Assembly: GCF_025950085.1 (NCBI RefSeq)
Contig: NZ_JAPDDS010000005.1
Span: forward strand, 248,001 to 312,000
Length of the DNA stretch: 64,000 bases
Source of the DNA: Luteolibacter flavescens
GTDB taxonomy: Bacteria; Verrucomicrobiota; Verrucomicrobiia; Verrucomicrobiales; Akkermansiaceae
Direction: 5' to 3'
A program made the position numbers and the translations under genes. The notes under the pieces were generated by a model. The model searched no databases. It was not told the DNA's origin and was given only the letters and a program-made list of their open reading frames with translations. Position 1 is the first letter of the stretch. Each line of letters begins with the position of its first letter. Of the stretch, positions 1-9,024 are shown piece after piece.

Positions 1-546
1 CAGGGCGAGATTCCCCTGCACCACGTTGATGTTGCCGGTGAAGTCATTCGTCTCGCCGCGCAGGGCGACCTGGCCGGATGCGGCGAGGGCCACGTCGCTG
101 TTGCTCCTCACGAAGAGGCCGCCAGTCACCGTGCCGGTGAGCTTCGCGGCCACCGTCGCATTTGCCACGGTCGCGGCATCGATGGCGGGGTTGTTCGCGG
201 CGTAGCTGCCGCCGAAGGCGATCGTGCGGGTGGTGTCGGACACCGCCCCCACCGTGTAGCCGGTGGTGGTGAAGTTCAGGCGATCCACGGTCACCGGCGC
301 GGTCAGTGTCACGACCCCGGCCGTGCCGCCGAAGACGGCGGTGCTCCCGTCGGTCCAGTTCCCCAGCGCACCGCTCACCGAGCCCTGACGCCAGACGGAT
401 GCGGTATTCCAGACGCCACCGGCACCGGTGCCGGCGGTCGCCCCGTTCGCGTCCCAATACAGGTCGGCGGCGGAACTTGTGGCTGCCGTCATGCCGGAGA
501 GGACGACGATCAGGTCCAGTGGACGTAGATGAAACTTGGATTTCAT
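1..546 (-). CDS. Autotransporter-associated beta-strand repeat protein (N-terminal part; runs off the left edge)
   Basis: I translated this frame by hand: it is open from an ATG at 546 to the first base of the window (182 codons, no stop seen). It starts with a signal peptide (MKSKFHLRPLDLIVVLSGM, then an Ala/Ser-rich cleavage region ending SSAA) and continues with LYWDANGATAGTGAGG and Gly/Thr/Asn-rich short strands such as TNDFTGNINVVQGNLAL. That pattern is typical of the large surface proteins of Verrucomicrobia built from autotransporter-associated beta-strand repeats. The protein should be exported to the cell surface or outer membrane. The C-terminus, where an anchoring domain would sit, is outside the window. 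No enzymatic motif is seen. Confidence 0.8.
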   Translation of the reverse strand, partial: MKSKFHLRPLDLIVVLSGMTAATSSAADLYWDANGATAGTGAGGVWNTASVWRQGSVSGALGNWTDGSTAVFGGTAGVVTLTAPVTVDRLNFTTTGYTVGAVSDTTRTIAFGGSYAANNPAIDAATVANATVAAKLTGTVTGGLFVRSNSDVALAASGQVALRGETNDFTGNINVVQGNLAL

Positions 547-726
547 TGGGTTGGGGTCGTGGGGTTGCTTTGGGGAAAGCACCGGCATCGCAAGGGCACG
601 ATCTTCCGGGCTCTCCCAAGGCATGCGTGCGCCGTCCGCCACGTCCGCCACCCATCGGGCATTTTTCTCCCGATCCGCCGGTCACGAATCCGCCACAGGC
701 GGGACCCCGCCGTTTCAATCAGTGGC

Positions 727-3700
727 TCAATCCCGCAGGACAGCGCGCAGGCGGGCAAACATCTGCGTGCTGCCCGCCACGGACTCGTCCACCCGCAGCG
801 TGACCTTTTCGAGGCTGCCGTCGCCGATCGCGACCGGTGGCCCGGCCAGGCTCCACGGCCGCGTGGTCCAGGAATTCGCGGCCATCGTCGGGGAGATCTC
901 GATGACGAAATCCAGCCCGCGATCCAGGGAATCGGAGCGCCGCACGAAGGTGAATTCCAGATAACGGTCGTCCGCCTCATCCTTCACGGCCATCTGAGGA
1001 GTCCGCGGTTCGCCGGATACGTGGAGGTCTCCGGACTTCGGATTTCCGCCGGTGGCGTATTCCCAAAGGTTTTTCATGCCGTCGCCGTCGGGATCGGCAT
1101 CCGGGCCGCGGTCGGCGCCCTGCAGGCCGGTCGAGTCGAGCCACGACTGCCATTGCTCCTGCGGCGTCACCTTCGGCACCACCCAGACATTGCGGAAGCG
1201 CACCGGCCCGCTCGCGCCGCTGGTGTGTGCCTGCAGGAGGATGGGATGGAGACCCGGGCTCTCCGCCACGGATGCGCCGGTGGGTCCGGGGATCACGACA
1301 TTGTCATGCACCAGCATGCCATTCCAGCGCACCGTCACGCGGGCGTCCGAGATCTTCGTGGTGCCATCCCAGCGTGCGGCGGTGAAGTCGATGTCATAAG
1401 CCTGCCACACCCCGGCTCCGAGGCTGGCATTCACGGCGACCGGCTTTTGCAGGTAGATCGCCCCGGCGGAGTCGTGCTGCGGTGCCTGGCTCGCGGGGGT
1501 ATTCAGGATCTGGAGCTCGTAGCTGCGCTGGAGCTTCACGCCGGAGTTCCCCGCCTCTTGGCCCGCGCCACCCGGAGGTGACAGCCACTCGAGGTGAAGC
1601 TGGAAATCACGGAAGCCGGTGATGGTCGAGATGTCATTCGGCGTCGGATTCAGCGCCACGGCCATCGCGCCCGCGGAGACGGGCCACGTGGGTGCGGCAC
1701 CGTTCGCGTCGCGCTTCCAGTGGTTCGCCAGCGAGGCGGCGGTCCCGTCGAAAAGAACCACGGCACCCGGCGGTGGCGGGGTCGGCGGGCCGCAGACATA
1801 CATGTGGTCCACGTTCGGCCCGGTGGCGAGGGTGCTCGTCAGGCGGATGGTATTCATGCCCTCCACCAGATTCACGCTCACGCCTTCCGTGTAGATCCAG
1901 GTGGGCCATGCACCGGAAGGGCCGAAGGGGATGCCGGTGTTCACCACCGTGCCATTCACCGTCAGCGAAAGCGGGCGCGCGGAGGTGGCACCATTCGCAT
2001 AGCGGAAGGAGATCCAGTGCGGCCCCGCCTGCGTCGCCGGGATGCTCCACGTGATCGTCTCGCCGATGGTGTTACCATAGTCGGCATAGCCCGTGCCGGT
2101 GAAGCCCGCATGCTCCGTGCTGGAGGTAGGCCCGACGCGCGTGGCGGTCTCCGCCTCATACTTCGCCGCGTCCGAGGGAGGCACCGGCGCGATCGGCTCC
2201 GCGGGCGGGGCCATCGGCACGAAGTCCGGTCCCATCGAGGCCGGGAGCAGGTTCATCGTGTACCATGCCTCGGTCGCCCAGGGCGCGACGTAGGCGTCGT
2301 TCATGAAATCCTTCAGCTTCAGGGCGACCACGCGGTCTTCCTTCAGGCCCGGGATCTTCACGAAGACCTTGCGACGATCCTGCGAGACATCGACGCGCGT
2401 CGCGGTCAGCGGTTCCACGTCGCTCTTCGGCCCGCCGTAGGTGGACGTCGGGATGTAGCGGTACTGCTGCAGCACGTAGTTGCCCGTCCGCGCCGCGACG
2501 TTGTAGGGCACCGGCTGGGTGAACTCGACGAGCAACCCGTCCGCACGGGCGCGGACGCTCTTCATCTCGAAGGTCACCTTGCCATTCGGGCGCAGGCGCT
2601 GCAGGCCGGAGGTGGTGTTCTTCCAGTTCCAGTTCCCCCCGGCACCGAGGCCGCCGATGTAGAGCGAGCCATCCGGCCCCCAGACGAGGCGGTTCATGCC
2701 GGACTCCAGTCCCTGGGTGAATTGGAAGACGGCACCCTGGTACTCGCCGCGGACCTTTTCCATGAAGACGCGGTTCGCGCCGCCGTGGGTCAGCTCGGCG
2801 AAGATCATCTGCCCGGCATAGATGCCGCTCGGGATCAAGGTCGGCTCGGCCGGGGAATTCGAGATCTCACCATGGGGCAGCCACAGCGCCGGACGCGTGT
2901 AGGCGCGCGCGTCGTCCGGGCTTTCACGATGTCCATAGTAGTTCCCGGGCTTGAGGTGGTTGATGCGCGAGGACGGCAGCCAGTCGCCCTGGTTGTCGCC
3001 GGCGAAGAGCTCGCCGTCCGGGCCGAGACCCATGCCATTCGGCGTGCGCAGCCCGCTCGCCACCGCCTGCCAGGTGCGCGTGGCGGGATCGATCTTCAGT
3101 AGCGATCCCGGCCCGTCCGGCACGGGGAAGGCGGGCTTCGAGCCGGGCAGGTAGGCCGTGCTGCCATTCCGCAGCGGCACCGAGGTTGTCACCCACAGGA
3201 AGCCGTCCTTCTTCACCAGGTTGAAGGTGAATTCGTGGTAGTTGAATGAAGCGGGCCAGCCGTGCGCGACGGCCTGGTATTCGTCCGCCACGTCATCGCC
3301 GTCGTGGTCGATCAGCTTCGTGACTTCCTGCTTCTGCGTCACGTGGATCACGCCATCGATGACCTTCAGCCCGAGCGGTTCGCCGAGTCCTTCCGCGAAG
3401 CGATGCACGGTGACCCCGGCGGGATTGTCGAGGTGGTCTAGCAGATACACCGCGCCCGTCGCATCCCACGTGGACACCGCGAGGCGTCCGTCCGGCAGGA
3501 AGTCCATGCCGCCCACCGCCGGGCGGAATCCCGCGGGGCGGAAATTCACGAGGTCGAAGCTCGGATGCACGCCGACCAGCGGACGCCCGTCGCCCGGCCC
3601 GCCCGCGGTGCCGCCCTCGCCGTCCTGATAGTAGTAGTTCTTCTTCCCCGGCGAGGTGACGTGCGTCTGGCCGTCCTCCGTCATCAGCACGCCCGCGGGC

Positions 3701-4212
3701 ACGGTGGTGAATGCGGTGGCGCCCGGCGGCTTCCACTCCAGCAGCAGGCGGGAGCCGCCGGCATTCTGATAGAAGTCGATGTAGTAGCGTAGCGTGCCGG
3801 GCAGCAGGTTCAGCGTCGCGGACGTCGTGTTCGTGCCGGGCTTGTCATTGTCGATGGCTAGGGCGGCCTCGTCGCCGAGGAACCACTTCGCCCCATCGTC
3901 GCTGGTGAGGCGGAATTCATAGGTGCCGCCGGTGGTGATCGCCATGCGCCCCCACGCGTGGCCGACGTAGTGCTCGGCCAGCGGCGTGCCGTAGGTGCTT
4001 TCCCACGGGCCTGCGAAGTCCACGGTGGAAAAGTCCGCCGAGATTGATGGCGTCTGGCCGTCCACCAGCACCGGCAGCTCGCGCATTTCCTCGCCGGTCT
4101 CATAGAGCCACACCGTCACGCCCGGCTTCATCGCCGGGGTCTGGGCGGTGACCATCGAGGCAAGGGCGATGCTGCAGGTGGCGATCGCGCCGAATCGGAT
4201 CAAGGCGTCCAT
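727..4212 (-). CDS. Large exported multidomain protein: PA14, sorbosone-dehydrogenase-like propeller, CBM6-like and DUF1080 domains
   Basis: 1161 residues with a signal peptide (about 1-23). In order: a PA14-like domain (about 55-175, LTSDDGAKWFLGD and GGSRLLLEWKPPG); a beta-propeller of glucose/sorbosone dehydrogenase type (about 215-570, GMDFLPDGRLAVSTWD, GLRTPNGMGLGPDGELFAGD); a CBM6/CBM35-like jelly roll (about 690-830, YEAETATRVG); a DUF1080 laminin-like domain (about 835-1020, VVLFDGTAASLANHW, NSGVKLQRSYELQIL); and a Ca-binding thrombospondin-3-like segment (DADPDGDGMKNLWEYATG). Such architectures are common in Verrucomicrobia and Planctomycetes and are linked to polysaccharide handling, but the substrate cannot be named. 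The start lies 13 bases inside the upstream gene, so the two are probably translated from one message. Confidence 0.85.
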   Translation of the reverse strand: MDALIRFGAIATCSIALASMVTAQTPAMKPGVTVWLYETGEEMRELPVLVDGQTPSISADFSTVDFAGPWESTYGTPLAEHYVGHAWGRMAITTGGTYEFRLTSDDGAKWFLGDEAALAIDNDKPGTNTTSATLNLLPGTLRYYIDFYQNAGGSRLLLEWKPPGATAFTTVPAGVLMTEDGQTHVTSPGKKNYYYQDGEGGTAGGPGDGRPLVGVHPSFDLVNFRPAGFRPAVGGMDFLPDGRLAVSTWDATGAVYLLDHLDNPAGVTVHRFAEGLGEPLGLKVIDGVIHVTQKQEVTKLIDHDGDDVADEYQAVAHGWPASFNYHEFTFNLVKKDGFLWVTTSVPLRNGSTAYLPGSKPAFPVPDGPGSLLKIDPATRTWQAVASGLRTPNGMGLGPDGELFAGDNQGDWLPSSRINHLKPGNYYGHRESPDDARAYTRPALWLPHGEISNSPAEPTLIPSGIYAGQMIFAELTHGGANRVFMEKVRGEYQGAVFQFTQGLESGMNRLVWGPDGSLYIGGLGAGGNWNWKNTTSGLQRLRPNGKVTFEMKSVRARADGLLVEFTQPVPYNVAARTGNYVLQQYRYIPTSTYGGPKSDVEPLTATRVDVSQDRRKVFVKIPGLKEDRVVALKLKDFMNDAYVAPWATEAWYTMNLLPASMGPDFVPMAPPAEPIAPVPPSDAAKYEAETATRVGPTSSTEHAGFTGTGYADYGNTIGETITWSIPATQAGPHWISFRYANGATSARPLSLTVNGTVVNTGIPFGPSGAWPTWIYTEGVSVNLVEGMNTIRLTSTLATGPNVDHMYVCGPPTPPPPGAVVLFDGTAASLANHWKRDANGAAPTWPVSAGAMAVALNPTPNDISTITGFRDFQLHLEWLSPPGGAGQEAGNSGVKLQRSYELQILNTPASQAPQHDSAGAIYLQKPVAVNASLGAGVWQAYDIDFTAARWDGTTKISDARVTVRWNGMLVHDNVVIPGPTGASVAESPGLHPILLQAHTSGASGPVRFRNVWVVPKVTPQEQWQSWLDSTGLQGADRGPDADPDGDGMKNLWEYATGGNPKSGDLHVSGEPRTPQMAVKDEADDRYLEFTFVRRSDSLDRGLDFVIEISPTMAANSWTTRPWSLAGPPVAIGDGSLEKVTLRVDESVAGSTQMFARLRAVLRD

Positions 4213-5258
4213 GTGGTCTCAAGGGTGGCATCGCCACTGGCGGTGAAATCGAGGAAGGTCGCGCCACCCGCGGTCCGCAGTGCCGCGGCACCGGTCAGCG
4301 TGTGGCTGGCCTGATGGCCGGTGCCATCGAGCTCGAGGGAGAGCCGGGTGCCGGCGGGCATGCCGGTGATGGTGAATTTCCGCTGGAGCTTCACGCCCGC
4401 CATCGCCTCGGGGCTCTCCTCCACGCCGATCCGCGAGCCATTTGGCAAAACGACGTCGTAGCGGATCGCGATGCCCGCGGTGCGGTCGATCAGGCGATAG
4501 CCGCGCCAGTCCACCTTCGCCGCCACCGCATTGCCGCCGGACTGCACGGTCCAGGCGCGGTAGTCGCCGATCATCGTCACGTCCGCCAGCGTCGCGGTGC
4601 TGCCCGTCGCATTGCGGCGGAAGCGGACCTTCACCGCCGGGCCGCTCACCTCGATGAGCTTCTGGTGTCCGTCCGCCGCCGCGCCGTCCACGGACATCCA
4701 CTGCTGGGCGGTCCAGGTCACGCCATTGTCGCTCGACACGTCCACCAGCAGGCGGTTGTTCCCGCCGGGAGTCTGGTAGGCGAGGATGACCTGGTCGTGC
4801 TGGCGCAGGTCCACCGCGGGCGAGACGAAAGAGGTGCCGGTATTCGCCGAGAAAGTCCACGTCGTGCCGGGCGTGATGCCGGTGGCCGTCCAGCCCGCAG
4901 GGAGGACGGCTTCATTGGTGGCGGACAGCAGGAAGGCGTTTTTTTGAAGGTGGTAGGTCGTGCCCGTGGTGACCGAGTTTTGCTGGCCGAAGTCATAGAC
5001 CTTGCCGCGGAATTGGATGCCGCCGCCCCACACCTTGTGCAGCGTGCCATTCGCCGGATTGTAGGCCACCCAGAGGTCCGGGCGGAGTGCGGCGACGAGC
5101 ATGCGCGTCTTGTTCTCCAGCGTCAGCCGGAAGGCCCAGGGATCGCGCCCGCGCACCGGGGCCTCCGCGCGTCCCTCCAGCGGCAGCAGGGCTGCGAGGA
5201 GCGTCAGGGCGTGAAGAACGAGCCTCCTGGGGAGAGGGGATTTCGACGGATGGATCAT
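4200..5258 (-). CDS. Exported protein matching the N-terminal module of large PVC sorbosone-dehydrogenase/cytochrome proteins
   Basis: 352 residues from the ATG at 5258, which gives a signal peptide (MIHPSKSPLPRRLVLHALTL, processed near EGRA). The frame is open further upstream to 5366, but that extension is Pro/Arg-rich and unlike coding sequence. The segment DPWAFRLTLENKTRMLVAAL and LWVAYNPANGTLHKVWGGG resembles the module found at the front of large PVC and Bacteroidetes proteins that carry a dehydrogenase propeller and a cytochrome c. Here it is a separate protein whose end overlaps the start of the propeller protein. The rest is beta-rich without recognised catalytic residues. It probably works in the periplasm with the downstream product. 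Confidence 0.7.
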   Translation of the reverse strand: MIHPSKSPLPRRLVLHALTLLAALLPLEGRAEAPVRGRDPWAFRLTLENKTRMLVAALRPDLWVAYNPANGTLHKVWGGGIQFRGKVYDFGQQNSVTTGTTYHLQKNAFLLSATNEAVLPAGWTATGITPGTTWTFSANTGTSFVSPAVDLRQHDQVILAYQTPGGNNRLLVDVSSDNGVTWTAQQWMSVDGAAADGHQKLIEVSGPAVKVRFRRNATGSTATLADVTMIGDYRAWTVQSGGNAVAAKVDWRGYRLIDRTAGIAIRYDVVLPNGSRIGVEESPEAMAGVKLQRKFTITGMPAGTRLSLELDGTGHQASHTLTGAAALRTAGGATFLDFTASGDATLETTWTP

Positions 5259-5502
5259 CTGGGTTGCGGGCTTGGGGGCCGGGGACGAGTGGAGCCGGAG
5301 GGTCCCGCGCGGACGCGGAGCCCCCCGGCTTTTCTCAGGGACCCTAGAGGTCAGGAACGAACCCACATTCCTGGCCTATTCCCGGAAAAGGTTCTGCTTG
5401 GGTTGAGGGCGGCTGGGCGGGTCGTTCTCCATTCCGACATGCGCGTTCCCGCGGGGAAACCCGACAAAGTTTTTCGGCACTCCGATATTTTCCGGGGAAC
5501 CC

Positions 5503-6294
5503 TCAGCGCTTCCCGGGCCGCAGGTGGCGGAATGCCTCCTTCACGCTCAGATCGATGTAGCCTTCCAGAGATCCGCCGTGCCCCGCGAAGTAATCGAGCT
5601 GCGAGACATGCGCGCGGAAGGCGGCAAGCCGTTGCCCGCGATGCGGCGTGCCATCGACCGTCAGATCCGCCGGGTCGTCGCGGTTCAGCATTCCCGGGAG
5701 CGCGTGGCCGTGCTGCCAGGCGTGGATGGTGAGGATATCGTGCCGCCCCGCCGAGGCGCGCAGCACGGCGCTCCGTACGAGCAGGTGCGCGGGATGCCAG
5801 TATTCGCCGCCGCTGCCGTGGGTGACGATGAAGGCCGGACGATGCTTTTCTAACAGCTCACCCAATTGCCCCGCCAACTTCTCCACGGAGACATCGGGGG
5901 CGAAGGTGCGGTGGGAAAGCCCCAGTGGATCGACATGACCGAGGAATGCGACCGAGCTCACACCGAGTGCCGCCGCGGATGCTCGCAGCTCGGCCTCGCG
6001 GATGCGGCCCAGTTCCTCGCGGCTCATCCCGCCGGTGATGCCGCCTTCCCCGCGGGTCAGGCAGGCGAGGTGGACGGGGATGCCACGTGCGCAGAGCTCG
6101 CACAGCAGGCAGGAGGCGAAGAGCTCGTCGTCCGGATGGGCGAAGACCGTGAGGACAGGTCCGCCTTTCTCCAGCAGATCCTCCAGCGCCACCGGCCTCG
6201 GCGCGCGTGGCGGACGCAGCGGACGGATGAGCTGCAGCCAGCGCTTCCGGTAAAAGAGCGGATCGGTGAGTCGCTGGGAAAGCTTGCTCCACAT
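5503..6294 (-). CDS. PIG-L/LmbE-family deacetylase
   Basis: 263 residues. The zinc-binding signature FAHPDDELFASC lies at about 51-62 and a second metal His is in the HPAHLLV segment. These are the hallmarks of the GlcNAc-PI de-N-acetylase/LmbE family, which removes N-acetyl groups from N-acetylglucosamine-containing or similar small molecules. No signal peptide, so probably cytoplasmic. It lies 6 bases downstream of a glycosyltransferase gene on the same strand, so the two likely act on one glycan or glycoconjugate. The actual substrate is unknown. Confidence 0.88.
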   Translation of the reverse strand: MWSKLSQRLTDPLFYRKRWLQLIRPLRPPRAPRPVALEDLLEKGGPVLTVFAHPDDELFASCLLCELCARGIPVHLACLTRGEGGITGGMSREELGRIREAELRASAAALGVSSVAFLGHVDPLGLSHRTFAPDVSVEKLAGQLGELLEKHRPAFIVTHGSGGEYWHPAHLLVRSAVLRASAGRHDILTIHAWQHGHALPGMLNRDDPADLTVDGTPHRGQRLAAFRAHVSQLDYFAGHGGSLEGYIDLSVKEAFRHLRPGKR

Positions 6295-6300
6295 GGCGGC

Positions 6301-7476
6301 TCAGATCGGGCGGCCGAGGAAATCCTGCACGATCTCCACCAGCCGCACGGAGAAGGGCTCCGGGGCAAAGCGCTCCACATTGTCGCGCAGCGAGCGGCGC
6401 AGCAGGGAGTGGGAGTCCGGCTGGTCCATCACGGCCAGGATCTTCGCCGCGGCATCGTCCGGGTCCGCGTAGATGAGCTGCTCGTGGCCCGCGATCTCCC
6501 GCGTGCCACCTCCCGCCGGGACGAAGGGGATCAGGCCCGCCGCCGCCATCTCCGCGACCGCGATGCCGAAGGCCTCGACCCGCGACGTGTGGATCGCAAA
6601 GGAGCGTGAGGAAAAGAGCGCCAGCTTTTCCCGCGCGTCGAGGAAGCCCGGGGTGCGCACCCACTCCCTGCGCTCGTCCACCATGGCCTGGATGCGGCGC
6701 GAGTAGGCGTCCTCGCCGATCCTGCCGACCAGATCCAGCGTCACGGGACGACCGGCTGCCCGCACCCGGTCGAGGATGGTGATCAGGGTATCGATCTCCT
6801 TTTCCGGCGTGATGCGGTTCATCGCCACGAATCCCAGCGGCTCGCGCGTGCCCTCCTGCGGCTTCGCGAGCAGCGAGGGAGGGTAGAGCACCGGGACGTG
6901 TTCCAGAGGGAAGTGCTCGCGCAATCGGGCGGCGGTCCACTTCGAGTTGGCCACGATCATGTCGGCGGGCGTGAGGACCGGCTCGTAGTGTCGGCGGGCG
7001 AGATACTCGCCGATGGTGAGGTAGATCTTCCGGACCAGCGATGGCCGGTGGTGCGCCTGGCCCTGCGCCGTCGGGTAGAGGGCGAGCCGGCATTTTTCAT
7101 CGAAGCTGAAGTCGCCGATGAGCTGGATCGCCCGGTGGTCGAAGTGGATGGGATTGTAGGCGCTGATGCAGGCGTCGAATTCCCTGCCCTGCGTGCGGCA
7201 GAAGCGCTCGAACCACGCGCGCTGCCAGTAGGCGACCTTCGTCCCCGAGTTCACGCCCGGCAGTCGCGGGGCGGGCAGCAGCTTGATCTTCGCGGGATCG
7301 ACGCTGGTGCCATAGACGGCATTCAGATCGTCCCAATCGACCGGCGAGGCGGTGGTGAAGGTGACGCGTGCGCGGTGCTGCAGGGCGTGCAGCGTCCACA
7401 TGGCGGTGGCTTCGGAGCCGCCGCGGCCCATCCATGGATGGGCGATGAGGATTTCTGGCTGGAGGGGGGAGGCCAT
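6301..7476 (-). CDS. Glycosyltransferase, GT4/GT1-like
   Basis: 391 residues with a two-lobed GT-B layout. The N-terminal lobe has a glycine-rich acceptor loop (HPWMGRGGSEATAMW). The C-terminal lobe has the nucleotide-sugar donor signature SRVEAFGIAVAEM, the E-x7-E motif typical of GT4 retaining transferases. It transfers a sugar from a nucleotide donor, with unknown acceptor. First gene of a two-gene leftward unit with the LmbE-type deacetylase (6-base gap). The divergent gene starts at 7657, so 7477-7656 must hold promoters for both directions. Confidence 0.87.
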   Translation of the reverse strand: MASPLQPEILIAHPWMGRGGSEATAMWTLHALQHRARVTFTTASPVDWDDLNAVYGTSVDPAKIKLLPAPRLPGVNSGTKVAYWQRAWFERFCRTQGREFDACISAYNPIHFDHRAIQLIGDFSFDEKCRLALYPTAQGQAHHRPSLVRKIYLTIGEYLARRHYEPVLTPADMIVANSKWTAARLREHFPLEHVPVLYPPSLLAKPQEGTREPLGFVAMNRITPEKEIDTLITILDRVRAAGRPVTLDLVGRIGEDAYSRRIQAMVDERREWVRTPGFLDAREKLALFSSRSFAIHTSRVEAFGIAVAEMAAAGLIPFVPAGGGTREIAGHEQLIYADPDDAAAKILAVMDQPDSHSLLRRSLRDNVERFAPEPFSVRLVEIVQDFLGRPI

Positions 7477-7656
7477 CGGTCCGTTTCAGAGGTCGGTTTT
7501 GGCAGGCGGCCCCGTGGCTGCCGGCGGGAAAATCCGTTTCATGCGGGGGGATGCAAGAGACGGGGGCGGGCCTTGTCGAATTTTTTTCCGACCGTGCAGC
7601 CTGCGCGGCGCGGTGTTTCCCTGCTTCCCATGGTCCGCGGGGCCTGCCAGCGTCGG

Positions 7657-8658
7657 ATGAAACCGATGCCGTTTTCCGCCGCCCAGAAGCACCTTTTCTA
7701 CACCGAGATCGCGAAGCTCCTTGAGGCCGGATTCGGCATCCGGGAGGCGGGTCGGGCGATGCTGGATACGCGGCTGCCGCCGCTCCAAGCGGACCTGCTG
7801 CGGCGGATGGAGGTGGACTTGGAAGCGGGGAAATCGATCACCGAGGCATTCGGCCCGGGCGTGGTCACGTCTCTGGAGCGCAGCCTGATCGGCGCGGGCG
7901 AGCGCGGCGGGCGCATGGCCCCGGCCTTCCAGCACCTCGCGGACTACTTCGGCATGCTGGCGTTGGCCCGGCGCGAGGCGATCGCGGCGATGGTGTATCC
8001 CGCCTTCCTCCTGCACATGGGGATCTTCGTCGGGGTGCTGGCACCCGGGCTGATGGCGGGAAAGGAGCTGCCGGAGATGCTGGTGGAATTCGTCCTCATC
8101 CTGCTCGCCGTCTATGCAGCCGTCTTCGTGCTGTGGCTCGGCGTGAAGGCCATGCTGCGCGGTGCCTCCACGAGCACGGGGCTGGACCGCTTCCTGCGGC
8201 GCATCCCGGTGCTCGGCGGCGCGCGACGGGCGATGGCCATGGCGCGCTTCACGAAAGTTTACCACACCAGCCTCCTCGCCGGACTCTCGATGCGGGAGAC
8301 GGTGGAGACCGCCTGCGAGGCGTCCCACAGCGCCGTCATCCGCGATGCCGGCAGGCGGCTCGGCCTGGTGCTGGAGGGCGGCGGCTTCCTCGGGCCCACG
8401 ATGATTTCCTGCGGAGCCTTTCCCTCGGCATTTGCCCGCTCCTATGCCACGGCGGAGGAGTCCGGCAGCCTCGACCGTGACCTCGCGCGCTGGACCGTGG
8501 TCTATCAGGAGGAAGCGGCGAAGGGGACGAAGGCGGCCGCCGGATTCATCTCGAAGGGCGTCTATTTCGCCGTGCTGATCTTCATCGCCTGGACGATCAT
8601 CAGCACCTACACGGGCGCGGTCCTCGATCCGATCCGGGAGCTGGATTCCGCGGAGTGA
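7657..8658 (+). CDS. Type II secretion/type IV pilus F-family inner-membrane protein (GspF/PilC-like)
   Basis: 333 residues from the ATG at 7657. The frame is open far upstream, but that part is antisense to the glycosyltransferase. Two GspF-like modules are visible: FYTEIAKLLEAGFGIREAGR near the start with RSLIGAGERGG, and a second copy with FTKVYHTSLLAGLSMRETV and YATAEESGSLDRDL. Hydrophobic segments follow each (AAMVYPAFLLHMGIFVGVL, VEFVLILLAVYAAVFVLW, and a C-terminal helix near GVYFAVLIFIAWTI). GspF/PilC proteins are the inner-membrane platform of type II secretion or pilus machines. No GspE ATPase or pseudopilin gene is adjacent. It is shorter than the usual 400 residues. Confidence 0.85.
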   Translation: MKPMPFSAAQKHLFYTEIAKLLEAGFGIREAGRAMLDTRLPPLQADLLRRMEVDLEAGKSITEAFGPGVVTSLERSLIGAGERGGRMAPAFQHLADYFGMLALARREAIAAMVYPAFLLHMGIFVGVLAPGLMAGKELPEMLVEFVLILLAVYAAVFVLWLGVKAMLRGASTSTGLDRFLRRIPVLGGARRAMAMARFTKVYHTSLLAGLSMRETVETACEASHSAVIRDAGRRLGLVLEGGGFLGPTMISCGAFPSAFARSYATAEESGSLDRDLARWTVVYQEEAAKGTKAAAGFISKGVYFAVLIFIAWTIISTYTGAVLDPIRELDSAE

Positions 8659-8666
8659 GCGGCATC

Positions 8667-8936
8667 TCATTTCCGCAGCCACTTCCATAGCAGCAGCACG
8701 ATCATCGCGCCGACGGTGGCGGTGACCACGGAGCCGAGCGATGGCAGCCAGTCGCCGGGATTCGGGTCCGGGGGCAGGAAGCCGACATTCCGCCCGATCC
8801 ACCCTCCGACCACGGCCCCGATGATGCCGAGTACGATGGTGAGCAGGCAGCCGCCCTTTTCCTCGCCGGGGATGACCTTTCGCGCGATGGCTCCGGCCAC
8901 GAGCCCCAGCAGGATCCATCCGACGAGATCACCCAT
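8667..8936 (-). CDS. GlsB/YeaQ/YmgE family small membrane protein
   Basis: 89 residues from the ATG at 8936. A longer frame to 9101 lacks a hydrophobic N-terminus and is rejected as a start. The sequence MGDLVGWILLGLVAGAIA, followed by a glycine-rich second helix with IGAVVGGWIGRN, is the signature of the transglycosylase-associated/GlsB family of small stress-related inner-membrane proteins. A third hydrophobic segment lies at the C-terminus (VVTATVGAMIVLLLWKW). It converges on the GspF-like gene with only 8 bases between the stops. Confidence 0.88.
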   Translation of the reverse strand: MGDLVGWILLGLVAGAIARKVIPGEEKGGCLLTIVLGIIGAVVGGWIGRNVGFLPPDPNPGDWLPSLGSVVTATVGAMIVLLLWKWLRK

Positions 8937-9024
8937 GTCCGGCCTGATAGCATATCTCGCCGGGAGATGCACTCCCGAAATTCCGTGAGAACTCCGGCTT
9001 GCCCGCGGCGCTCCGGTGAGGATC

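Noticed and set aside
698-711. GGCGGG-AC-CCCGCC hairpin behind the PA14/propeller gene
   Set aside because: A possible terminator, but no T-run follows the stem on the minus strand.
1594-3102. 502-codon plus-strand frame antisense to the PA14/propeller protein
   Set aside because: Arg/Gly/His-rich composition with no hydrophobic core; the opposite strand encodes clear domains.
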